5,784 nucleotides of DNA from Hyphomicrobiaceae bacterium (GTDB lineage Bacteria > Pseudomonadota > Alphaproteobacteria > Rhizobiales > Hyphomicrobiaceae), in NCBI GenBank assembly GCA_020442225.1, contig JAGRKR010000131.1, positions 1-5,784 of the forward strand. Direction: 5' to 3'. The notes below the pieces were generated by a model that worked only from the letters and a program-made list of their open reading frames with translations, did no database searches and was not told the origin of the DNA. A program made the translations under genes and the position numbers. Below are positions 1-5,784 of this stretch, piece by piece. Numbering within the stretch: the first letter of the stretch is position 1; each line of letters begins with the position of its first letter.

Positions 1-791
1 TCGCCGGTCCCCGGGCGCACGATCTCGACGATCGTGCCCTCATTGACGATCAGCCCCTCGCGCGCCTCGCTCTCGTAGGCGACGACGCCCAGCTCCGCCG
101 TCGCGTAGGCCTGCAGCACCTCGACGCCGCGCGCGCGGTATTCCTCGCGCAGCGATGGGAAGAGTGCGCCGCCTGAGACCAGAGCCTTGCTGATGGAGCG
201 GATCGGACGGCCACTGTCCCCGGCCTTGTCCATGAGGATCTTCAAGTAATCGGGCACGCCGATGTAGCCGGTCGGCTTCAGGTGCCCGATCGCCTCGAGC
301 TGTTGCTCGGTATTGCCGGGACCGGCAGCGATGACCACAGCGCCGAGCGCGCGGGCGCCCGAATCGAGGATCCAGCCACCGGGGGTCAGGTGATAGGCAA
401 AGGTGTTGAGGACCATGTCTCCTCGACGGAAGCCCGCGGCATGCAGCGCGCGCGCGGCGCGCCACCAGTCGGACGCCAGTCCTTCCGGCTCGAAGATCGG
501 GCCAGGGGAGACGAAGACGCGGCCGAGACGCCCCGTCTCGGTCGTGGCGAAGCCACCGAACGGCGGCTCCGCGGCCTGCCGGGCCTTGAGCTGGTCTTTG
601 CGCAAGAGCGGCAGGCGGGCCAGCGCGGCGCGGCTCGTCACTGCCGCCAGATCGGCGCCGGCAAGGTGCGCCGCCCAGCCCGGACACTCACTCACGGCGC
701 GCCGGAGAAGATCGGGCAGCAGGGAGAATTGCGAGTGCTCACGGGTCTGCGTGGCCCGCGTCTCGAGCGTGTCGTAGTACGTCGTCGTCAT
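1..791 (-). CDS. Phenylacetate-CoA-ligase-like (PaaK-like) adenylating protein, C-terminus cut by window edge
   Basis: This is the N-terminal 263 codons of an ANL-superfamily protein resembling phenylacetate-CoA ligase, a cytoplasmic enzyme class that activates an acid with ATP and joins it to CoA. The start is the ATG at 791; an in-frame TGA lies five codons upstream and no other start codon falls between. The Shine-Dalgarno is weak (GGTG four bases ahead). PaaK-like signs are the N-terminal YYDTLETR, SRAALARLPLLRKDQL (residues 53-68), TPGGWILDSGARALGAVVI (136-154), GPGNTEQQ (157-164), KALVSGGALFP (202-212) and YATAELG (229-235), which matches the YGxTE/YGxSE adenylate-binding motif with its conserved Glu. 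The region expected to hold the PaaK P-loop (SSGTTGxPT type) instead reads SPGPIFEPEG (95-104), so ATP binding may be altered. The gene follows livF by 89 nt on the same strand, suggesting co-transcription with the importer. The substrate cannot be told from the sequence. Family assignment is firm; catalytic activity is less certain. Confidence 0.88.
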   Translation of the reverse strand, partial: MTTTYYDTLETRATQTREHSQFSLLPDLLRRAVSECPGWAAHLAGADLAAVTSRAALARLPLLRKDQLKARQAAEPPFGGFATTETGRLGRVFVSPGPIFEPEGLASDWWRAARALHAAGFRRGDMVLNTFAYHLTPGGWILDSGARALGAVVIAAGPGNTEQQLEAIGHLKPTGYIGVPDYLKILMDKAGDSGRPIRSISKALVSGGALFPSLREEYRARGVEVLQAYATAELGVVAYESEAREGLIVNEGTIVEIVRPGTG

Positions 792-818
792 GGTGCACCG
801 ATGTCACGGGTTTTCGAC

Positions 819-848
819 GCCGGCTGCCGCGAAGCCTGAGACCGGCAG
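819..848 (-). repeat. Inverted repeat in the livF to ligase spacer
   Basis: In the 89-nt spacer, CTGCCG (824-829) and CGGCAG (843-848) form a perfect 6-bp stem around a 13-nt loop. A competing pairing, GCCGG (819-823) with CCGGC (842-846), shares part of the same bases. On the transcribed strand it is followed by TCGAAAACCC rather than a U tract, so it does not look like a rho-independent terminator. It could slow or attenuate transcription, or be a chance GC-rich pairing. The spacer shows no other structure and no clear promoter. Confidence 0.35.
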
Positions 849-880
849 GCGTGCCGCGGCTCCGCTCCTGCGCGCCCGGC

Positions 881-1732
881 TCACGCCAGCCAGCGCTTGC
901 GCCGCTTGTAGTGCTTCAGGTTGCGGAACGATTTGCGCTCGCCGCCGGTGATGCCGAGATAGAACTCCTTGACGTCGGCGTTCTCGCGCAGATCGGCAGC
1001 TTCGCCGTCGAGCACCACACGCCCGTTCTCGAGAATGTAGCCGTAGCTCGCATAGCGTAGCGCGATATTGGTGTTCTGCTCGGCCAGGAGCACCGAGACG
1101 CCCTGCTCGACGTTGATGCGCTTGACGATCTCGAAGATCAGCTCGACCAGTTGCGGCGCGAGCCCCATCGACGGCTCGTCCAGCAGCACCATCTTCGGCT
1201 TGGACATCAAGGCGCGGCCGATGGCGCACATCTGTTGCTCGCCGCCGGATATATAGCCGGCAAGGCTCGCGCGCCGCTCCTTGAGGCGCGGAAAATAGCC
1301 GTAGACCATCTCGAGGTCCCGCCGGATCGCCGCCGAGCCGTCACGCCGCGTGAAGGCGCCGGTCATCAGGTTTTCCTCGACGGTCAGATGGCCGAAGCAG
1401 TGCCGTCCCTCCATGACCTGGATGCAGCCGCGCTTCACCAATTCGTCAGGCGTCAGCGATTGCACCTGCGCGCCGTCGAACGTGATCGTGCCCTTGGTCA
1501 CTTCACCGCGCTCGGCGTTGAGGAGGTTGGAAATGGCGCGCAGCGTCGTGGTTTTGCCGGCGCCATTGCCGCCGAGCAGCGCCACGATGCGGCCCTGCGG
1601 GACGGCGAGCGACACGCCCTTCAGCACGAGCACGACGTGGTTGTAGATCACCTCGATGTTGTTGACGACGAGGATCGAGGGTGGCGTTGCCGCCACCCTC
1701 TCGCCTTCAGCCGGGCTCAGCTGTGCCTGCAT
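881..1732 (-). CDS. livF: LivF-type ATP-binding protein of a branched-chain-amino-acid-family ABC importer
   Basis: This is one of two ATPases that power the importer from the cytoplasmic face of the membrane. Numbering here is from the GTG at 1744. Visible motifs are Walker A GGNGAGKTT (58-66), Q-loop Gln109 in IQVMEGR, signature YISGGEQQM (164-172), Walker B MVLLDEP (185-191), D-loop SMGLAP (192-197) and AEQN (221-224) at the H-loop position. A Gln/Asn there instead of His is usual for LivF, whereas LivG has His. Three in-frame starts exist: GTG 1744 (overlapping the preceding stop by 4 nt), ATG 1738 and ATG 1732. I choose 1732 because GAGGA sits five bases ahead of it, overlapping the stop of the binding-protein gene, which suggests translational coupling. 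At 283 aa it exceeds the usual 235-240, with about 20 extra N-terminal residues and a basic tail ending KHYKRRKRWLA. Identity is sure; the exact start is probable. Confidence 0.95.
   Translation of the reverse strand: MQAQLSPAEGERVAATPPSILVVNNIEVIYNHVVLVLKGVSLAVPQGRIVALLGGNGAGKTTTLRAISNLLNAERGEVTKGTITFDGAQVQSLTPDELVKRGCIQVMEGRHCFGHLTVEENLMTGAFTRRDGSAAIRRDLEMVYGYFPRLKERRASLAGYISGGEQQMCAIGRALMSKPKMVLLDEPSMGLAPQLVELIFEIVKRINVEQGVSVLLAEQNTNIALRYASYGYILENGRVVLDGEAADLRENADVKEFYLGITGGERKSFRNLKHYKRRKRWLA
1677..1700 (-). repeat. Perfect 10-bp hairpin with GCAA tetraloop inside the livF 5' end
   Basis: On the transcribed strand the arms GAGGGTGGCG and CGCCACCCTC are exact reverse complements flanking the loop GCAA, a GNRA-type tetraloop known to stabilise RNA hairpins. 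It encodes ERVAATPP in the non-conserved N-terminal linker of LivF. It begins 40 nt after the binding-protein stop codon and 32 nt after the preferred livF ATG. No U tract follows, so it is not a typical intrinsic terminator. A role in mRNA stability or in tuning livF translation is inference. Confidence 0.6.
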
Positions 1733-1740
1733 GCCCATCC

Positions 1741-3060
1741 TCACTTGCAGTCGCGAGGCGTGATCTTCGCCTCCTTGGCGTACTTTTCGGCATCCTCCTT
1801 GATGAGCTTGCCGACGACGTCGCGATCGGGCTCATAGTACTTGGATACCTGCTTGAACCCCTTGCCATCCCACTGCTGCAGGGCGACGAGGCCCGGACCC
1901 TCGTGGTTGGCGCAGGTGATCTTGATCGGATAGGTGAAGTCCTTGAGGCCAAGCTCCTCGAGCCGCTTCGCGTCGACCGCGAGCGCCTCGAAGCCGTCAC
2001 GCACGTGCGTCGCCTTGACCTCCTTGGTCTTGTGGATCTCCATGGCCTTGCGAATGGCCTCGGCGGTCCACATGGCAGCCACGAGGCCACGATTGTAGAG
2101 CACCTCGCCGATACGCGGCTTGAAGGAGGGATCGACCGCCTTGCCGCGATCGTAGACGAACTTGATGATGTCCTGGTGCGCCTTCCACTTGGCGCCTACG
2201 CCGTGGAACATGCCGGAGAGGTAGCCCTTGGCACCTGCGCCGGCCGGCTTGACGTCGTTCTCGGAACCCGACCACCAGACGCCGATCATGCGGTCCATCT
2301 TGAAGCGGATCGAGACGGCTTCCTTGATCGAGACCTGGTTCATCACGCCCCAGCCCCACAGCAGCAGCCAATCCGGCTTCTCACTGCGGATGCGCAGCCA
2401 CTGCGACTTCTGCTCCTGACCGGGATGGTCGACGGCGATGGAGACGAACTTGAAGCCGTGCTTCTTGGACAGCTCCTCGAGCGTGCGGATGGGCTCCTTG
2501 CCGTAGGCGGAGTTGTGGTAGAGCAGGTAGATCTTCTTGCCCTTCAGCTTGTCCATCCCGCCTTCTTTTTCGCCGATGTACTTCACGAAGACAGAAGCCT
2601 GGCTCCAGTAGGTGGCGGGGAAGTTGAAGATCCATTTGAAGATGCGTCCATCGGCGGCGGACGTGCGGCCGTAGCCCATCGAATGGATGGGGATCTGGTC
2701 GGCCGAGGCCTTGGGGATGAGCTGGTAGGTGATGCCGGTCGAGAGCGGCTGATACATCAGCGCGCCGGAGGGGGCCGTCCCCTTGGTCTTCTCGTAGCAC
2801 TCGACGCCCTGCTGCGTGTTGTAGGCCGTCTCGCACGGGACGATCTTGATCTTCACGCCGTTGATGCCACCGTCACGCTCGTTGAGCATGGTGTAGTAGT
2901 CGGCCATGCCGTTGGCGTAGGGAATGCCGCTCGGGGCATAGGCGCCCGTGCGGTAGTCGAGCGACGGCAGGACCAGCTCGTAAGCTCCGGCCGCGCCGGC
3001 CGCGAGGCCGGTGGCGAGCGCCCCGAGGGCTGCCGTCAGTATCGTCTTTCTCAAACGCAT
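1741..3060 (-). CDS. Periplasmic substrate-binding protein of the importer (Peripla_BP_6 / LivJ-like family)
   Basis: This protein captures the solute in the periplasm and delivers it to the LivH/LivM permeases. At 439 aa it is somewhat longer than E. coli LivJ/LivK (about 370). Residues 1-26 are a signal peptide: basic MRLRK, an Ala/Leu/Gly-rich core, and an AxA-type site after AGAAGA with the mature protein starting YELVLPSL. There is no lipobox Cys, so it should be soluble. Family-like segments include GIPYANGMADYYTMLNERDG (45-64), GVKIKIVPCETAYN (68-81), LYHNSAYGKEP (180-190) and GQEQKSQWLRIRSEKPDWLL (214-233). Cysteines at 76, 88, 383 and 438 could form two disulfides. The ATG at 3060 has a strong Shine-Dalgarno, GGGAGG, six A residues ahead. 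The gene lies between livM and livF. The ligand cannot be read from the sequence; the neighbouring ligase-like gene hints at an organic acid rather than an amino acid. Confidence 0.94.
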   Translation of the reverse strand: MRLRKTILTAALGALATGLAAGAAGAYELVLPSLDYRTGAYAPSGIPYANGMADYYTMLNERDGGINGVKIKIVPCETAYNTQQGVECYEKTKGTAPSGALMYQPLSTGITYQLIPKASADQIPIHSMGYGRTSAADGRIFKWIFNFPATYWSQASVFVKYIGEKEGGMDKLKGKKIYLLYHNSAYGKEPIRTLEELSKKHGFKFVSIAVDHPGQEQKSQWLRIRSEKPDWLLLWGWGVMNQVSIKEAVSIRFKMDRMIGVWWSGSENDVKPAGAGAKGYLSGMFHGVGAKWKAHQDIIKFVYDRGKAVDPSFKPRIGEVLYNRGLVAAMWTAEAIRKAMEIHKTKEVKATHVRDGFEALAVDAKRLEELGLKDFTYPIKITCANHEGPGLVALQQWDGKGFKQVSKYYEPDRDVVGKLIKEDAEKYAKEAKITPRDCK

Positions 3061-3072
3061 TTTTTTCCTCCC
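3061..3072 (-). promoter_or_regulatory. Strong ribosome binding site of the binding-protein gene
   Basis: Read on the minus strand this is GGGAGG followed by AAAAAA and then the ATG at 3060. It is close to an ideal Shine-Dalgarno with six-base A-rich spacing, clearly stronger than those of livH (GAGGA, 4 nt), livM (AGGAG, 9 nt) or the ligase-like gene. This fits the known need for binding protein in excess over membrane components. Confidence 0.8.
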
Positions 3073-3074
3073 TT

Positions 3075-3087
3075 ACCAAAGGTTGGT
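3075..3087 (-). repeat. Small hairpin just upstream of the binding-protein ribosome site
   Basis: On the transcribed strand ACCAA, loop CCT, TTGGT makes a perfect 5-bp stem. It ends two bases before the AGGGAGG ribosome site and leaves that site unpaired. The stem is short and AT-containing, so it could be chance. It sits in the 77-nt livM to binding-protein spacer, the second-longest gap in the operon. The same spacer also holds GGCGGTGCCGCC (3121-3132) just after the livM stop, a short GC palindrome without a U tract. I see no convincing -35/-10 promoter there. Confidence 0.35.
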
Positions 3088-3137
3088 TACGTCACGTCCT
3101 GTCCCTCCGCCCCGTCGAGAGGCGGTGCCGCCCCACA

Positions 3138-4274
3138 TCAGTGCGGGAACGGCCAGAGCCTCAGCTTCTCCTTCACGATCTGCCACAGCCGAGCCAGGCC
3201 GTGCGGCTCCACGATGAGGAAGAAGATGATGAGGGTGCCCATGAACATGATCTCCACATGCTTGGCGAACACCGCCGTCATCTGGAACCAGTCGACGAGC
3301 ACGTTCTTGAGCGCAATCGGCATGACCACCAGGAACCCGGCTCCCAGGAAGGCCCCGAGAATGGTGCCGAGGCCACCGATGATGACCATGAAGAGGATGT
3401 CGAACGATCGCTGGATGCCGAAGGTCTCGCCCGCCTCGGCGGCGCCGAGCAGGATCATGAAGATCATGGCGCCGGCCACGCCGACGTAGAACGAGCTCAC
3501 CCCGAAGGCGAGCAGCTTGGTCTGCAGCGGACGGATGCCGATGAGCTCGGCGGCGATGTCCATGTCACGGATGGCCATCCACGAGCGGCCGAGGTTGCCG
3601 CGCACGATATTCTTCGCGGCGAGCGTCAGCAGCACGACGACGGAGAGCGCGAACAGATACTTGACCGCCGGATCCGCCTTCGGTCCCGTGACGAGCACGC
3701 CGAACATCGTCCGCGGCGGCACCGTGATCTGGCCGGTGTCGCTGTAGTTGCGCAACCAGCCCCACTTGTAGAAGAGCCAGACGAGAAAGAACTGCGCCGC
3801 CAGCGTCGCCACCGCGAGATAGAACCCCTTGATGCGGAGGCTCGGCAGACCGAACAGGATGCCGACGAACGCCGTCACCAGGCCGGCCAGAAGGAACACG
3901 ATGAAGAGATTGAGATCCGGGAACGACGTGGTCAGCTTGAAGGCCGTGTAGGCACCGACGCCGAGGAACGCGCCCGTACCGAGCGAGATCTGTCCGCAAT
4001 AGCCGGTCAGGATGTTGAGGCCCATGGCCGCCAGTGCGTAACAGAGGAACGGCAGCAGGACGGCGTTGGCATAGTAGTCGTCGATCCGCGGCACGATGGA
4101 GCGCAGCACGGGAATGCCATCGACGACCCGAGCCACGCCCTCGAGCGAGACGATGCCGACGGCGAACGCCAGGATGACGAAGGCCAGCACGAGATTGCGA
4201 TCCTGCAGGATCGGGAAGATCGCCTGATCCGCAGCATAGGACGTCTTGAACTGGCCGGCCTCGCGATAGAACAC
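3138..4274 (-). CDS. livM: LivM-type permease of the importer
   Basis: This inner-membrane permease pairs with LivH to form the translocation channel. The start is GTG at 4274: an in-frame TAG lies five codons upstream with no other start between, and AGGAG is nine bases ahead. The protein is 378 aa. Family signs are MGLNILTGYCGQISLG (84-99) continuing into GAFLGVGAYT (101-110), GLPSLRIKGFYLAVATLA (142-159), the cytoplasmic ATPase-coupling loop GRSWMAIRDMDIAAELIGI (229-247), IIGGLGTILGAFLGAGF (298-314) and EPHGLARLW (356-364). Hydrophobic stretches near 28-45, 72-92, 122-143, 150-168, 204-220, 254-278, 292-318 and 341-356 are likely membrane segments. The first about 65 residues contain a hydrophobic stretch and then a charged loop ahead of the core. 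The gene starts 20 nt after the livH stop, consistent with one transcript. Identification is secure; substrate is unknown. Confidence 0.95.
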   Translation of the reverse strand: MFYREAGQFKTSYAADQAIFPILQDRNLVLAFVILAFAVGIVSLEGVARVVDGIPVLRSIVPRIDDYYANAVLLPFLCYALAAMGLNILTGYCGQISLGTGAFLGVGAYTAFKLTTSFPDLNLFIVFLLAGLVTAFVGILFGLPSLRIKGFYLAVATLAAQFFLVWLFYKWGWLRNYSDTGQITVPPRTMFGVLVTGPKADPAVKYLFALSVVVLLTLAAKNIVRGNLGRSWMAIRDMDIAAELIGIRPLQTKLLAFGVSSFYVGVAGAMIFMILLGAAEAGETFGIQRSFDILFMVIIGGLGTILGAFLGAGFLVVMPIALKNVLVDWFQMTAVFAKHVEIMFMGTLIIFFLIVEPHGLARLWQIVKEKLRLWPFPH

Positions 4275-4283
4275 GGGATCGCT

Positions 4284-4288
4284 CTCCT
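4284..4288 (-). promoter_or_regulatory. livM: Ribosome binding site fixing the GTG start of livM
   Basis: AGGAG on the minus strand lies nine bases before the GTG at 4274, inside the 20-nt livH to livM gap. With an in-frame TAG overlapping this site, it makes the non-ATG start the only sensible choice. Confidence 0.7.
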
Positions 4289-4294
4289 ACGCTC

Positions 4295-5629
4295 TCAGAT
4301 GCGCTCGATGATCTTTTCGCCGAACAGCCCCTGTGGCCTCACCAGCAGGAACATCAGCGCCAGCACGTAAGCGAACCAGTTCTCGATGGCGCCGCCGACG
4401 AGCGGGCCGAAGAACACTTCCGCAAGCTTCTCGCCGAGGCCGATGATGAGGCCGCCGATGATGGCGCCCGGAATGGACTCGAAACCGCCGAGGATCAGCA
4501 CCGGCAGCGCTTTCAGGGCGATCAACGACAGCGAGAACTGGATGCCGGACTTCGAGCCCCACATCACGCCGGCGACCAGCGCCACGACGCCGGAGACCGT
4601 CCACACGATCACCCAGATCGTGCGCAACGAGATGCCGACGGACAGCGCCGCCTGATGATCGTCGGCCACGGCGCGCAGCGCCCGCCCGATGCGCGTCTTC
4701 TGGAAGAAGATCGCCAGGACGACCACGAGCACCGTCGCGACCACGGCCGCCACGAGTTCGAGCTTCTCGACATAGAGCCCCGTCACCCTTTCGATCGTCT
4801 CGCTGCCACCGAACGGCAGCCCGAGATCGAGCGTCTTGACGTCGGAGCCCCAGAGAATGTCACCGGCACCCTCGAGCAGGTAGGCGAGGCCGAGCGTCGC
4901 CATGAAGAGAATGATCTGCTCCTGGTTCACCAGATGGCGCAGGACCAGCCGCTCGACGAGAATGGCGAGCAGAGCCATGACGCCGACGGTGACGACGATC
5001 GCCAGCCAGACAGGCATGGCCCAGGCCGCCTTGACCACCGTCTTGAAGGGGCGAACGTCGATACCCTGGCGCGCCAGAAGGGCCGTGCCCACCACCAGCA
5101 CGCCGGCCGTGGCGATAGCGGCGATCGGCACGCCCCCGCTGGCGCTTCTGCCGTTGGCGCGCCGATAGATCACCTGGCCCGCATGGGCTACCAGCATCAC
5201 CGGGAACACGACCAGGGAGGTGTTGAGAAACCAGGTCGGAAGCACGTTGATCTCGTAGGTGATCGGCATGGTCCCCGTCATCAGGCCGACGAGCGTCAGG
5301 CCGGCGAACAGCGCCATGACGCCCTGCGCGAAATTGAAGACGCCGGAGGCCTTGAAGATGAGCACGAAGCCGAGGGCCACGAGTGCGTACATGACGCCGG
5401 TCAACAGGCCGCTGACCACCGTCTCGGCGAACAGCCTGGGCGCCTCGACGGCCTTGTAGGCAACGCCGGCGACGAACATCCCTGCCAGCAGCGCCACGAT
5501 CACGTGCATCAGCAGGTCGAGCTCGGTGCGCCGCTCGTTCCGCAATCCGTAGAAGATCAGGGCTCCGACCAGGAGCCCGACGACGACGCCGACCGTCCCC
5601 TCGACGACAGCAATGCTTGAAAAACTCAT
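4295..5629 (-). CDS. livH: LivH-type permease, enlarged form (444 aa)
   Basis: This is the second inner-membrane permease of the importer. The core is recognisable: VVSGLLTGVMYALVALGFVL (71-90) followed by IFKASGVFNFAQGVMALFAG (91-110), FMATLGLAYLLEG (242-254), the ATPase-coupling loop IGRALRAVADDHQAALSVGI (314-333), LGGFESIPGAIIGGLIIGLG (380-399) and RPQGLFG (431-437). It is far longer than E. coli LivH (about 308 aa). The excess is an N-terminal extension (1-66) with two likely membrane helices (about 7-28 and 41-59), and a region around 120-205 holding hydrophobic stretches (about 132-150 and 168-186) joined by a basic loop, YRRANGRSASGG. The ATG at 5629 has GAGGA four bases ahead and begins 16 nt after the livG stop. 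The frame is continuous, so the extra length is not a frameshift artefact. Whether the extra helices are structural or functional is unknown. Confidence 0.94.
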   Translation of the reverse strand: MSFSSIAVVEGTVGVVVGLLVGALIFYGLRNERRTELDLLMHVIVALLAGMFVAGVAYKAVEAPRLFAETVVSGLLTGVMYALVALGFVLIFKASGVFNFAQGVMALFAGLTLVGLMTGTMPITYEINVLPTWFLNTSLVVFPVMLVAHAGQVIYRRANGRSASGGVPIAAIATAGVLVVGTALLARQGIDVRPFKTVVKAAWAMPVWLAIVVTVGVMALLAILVERLVLRHLVNQEQIILFMATLGLAYLLEGAGDILWGSDVKTLDLGLPFGGSETIERVTGLYVEKLELVAAVVATVLVVVLAIFFQKTRIGRALRAVADDHQAALSVGISLRTIWVIVWTVSGVVALVAGVMWGSKSGIQFSLSLIALKALPVLILGGFESIPGAIIGGLIIGLGEKLAEVFFGPLVGGAIENWFAYVLALMFLLVRPQGLFGEKIIERI

Positions 5630-5645
5630 CGGGTCCTCATGACCT

Positions 5646-5784
5646 TCAATGTGCGACGCCGAGATAGGCGTCGATCACAGCCTGATTGCCTTGCACCTCG
5701 TCGGGGGTGCCGTCCGCGATTTTCTCGCCGTGGTCGAGCACGACAACCCGGTCGGAAAGATCCATGACGACGCCCATGTCGTGC
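5646..5784 (-). CDS. livG: LivG-type ATP-binding protein, C-terminal fragment (N-terminus outside window)
   Basis: The last 45 codons of an ABC ATPase run in from the right edge and stop at TGA (5648-5646). The fragment reads [20 protein letters not shown], then [10 protein letters not shown] and ends [11 protein letters not shown] supplies the H-loop (switch) histidine, and [18 protein letters not shown] followed by VIDAYLG is the typical LivG C-terminal pattern. The Walker A, Q-loop, signature and Walker B regions lie outside the window. This ATPase would pair with the LivF product, which has no His at that position. It precedes livH by 16 nt on the same strand. Confidence 0.93.
   Translation of the reverse strand, partial: HDMGVVMDLSDRVVVLDHGEKIADGTPDEVQGNQAVIDAYLGVAH

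Noticed and set aside
282..839. Plus-strand open frames over the ligase-like gene
   Set aside because: The minus-strand PaaK-like reading explains the whole stretch to the window edge. The plus-strand products are Arg-rich and lack motifs.
819..848. Possible rho-independent terminator between livF and the ligase-like gene
   Set aside because: The stem is only six base pairs with a 13-nt loop and no U tract follows on the transcribed strand; kept only as an inverted repeat.
1080..1090. LivF lacking the H-loop histidine (AEQN) as a sign of a dead ATPase
   Set aside because: EQN at this position is the usual state in LivF proteins; the partner LivG fragment supplies HDM.
3100..3132. Competing short GC stems (CCGCC/GGCGG and GGCGGTGCCGCC) after the livM stop, as a terminator
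   Set aside because: The stems are four or five base pairs, mutually exclusive and without a U tract, as expected by chance in GC-rich DNA; the operon appears to read through.
1681..3489. 602-codon open frame on the plus strand
   Set aside because: It lies antisense across the binding-protein gene and parts of livF and livM, all of which have clear family motifs. Long antisense frames are expected from GC-rich third positions, and its product has no recognisable domain.
3141..4370. 409-codon open frame on the plus strand, rich in Glu, Asp, His and Arg
   Set aside because: It is antisense to livM. The charged composition is what results from reading hydrophobic membrane-helix codons backwards, and there is no domain or start signal.
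4655..5620. 321-codon open frame on the plus strand, rich in Asp, His, Gln and Arg
   Set aside because: It mirrors livH in antisense for the same reason; no ribosome site or recognisable fold.

Overview
The window is a slice of a GC-rich proteobacterial chromosome. Gene content, codon use and protein style suggest an alphaproteobacterium, possibly of the Bradyrhizobium/Rhodopseudomonas type. That placement is by impression; no rRNA or marker gene is present to test it. All genes lie on the minus strand, so transcription runs from the right edge (5784) to the left edge (1).

In transcription order the genes are: the last 45 codons of a livG-type ATPase (5784-5646); a livH-type permease, unusually long at 444 aa (5629-4295); a livM-type permease with a GTG start (4274-3138); a periplasmic substrate-binding protein with a clear signal peptide (3060-1741); a livF-type ATPase (best start 1732, stop 881); and the first 263 codons of a phenylacetate-CoA-ligase-like (PaaK-like, ANL superfamily) adenylating enzyme that runs off the left edge (791-1). 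Gaps are 16, 20, 77, 8 (or a 4-nt overlap) and 89 nt. No promoter or classical terminator is seen between the genes, so this looks like one operon. There is no gene-free stretch longer than 100 bases, and no RNA gene, mobile element or CRISPR array.

Together the first five genes make a complete branched-chain-amino-acid-type (HAAT/LIV) ABC importer: binding protein, two permeases, two ATPases. The linked acyl/aryl-CoA-ligase-like gene suggests that the imported compound is an organic acid, for example an aromatic or fatty acid, handled as a CoA thioester, rather than leucine. That substrate idea is inference from context.

The window is mostly a recognisable operon type, not an obviously new system. 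The points most worth a second look are: the ligase-like protein has SPGPIFEPEG where PaaK enzymes carry the ATP-binding Ser/Gly/Thr P-loop; a perfect 10-bp hairpin with a GNRA (GCAA) tetraloop sits just inside livF, directly behind the binding-protein gene; the binding-protein gene has a very strong Shine-Dalgarno preceded by a small hairpin; and LivH carries an N-terminal membrane extension plus a membrane insertion.
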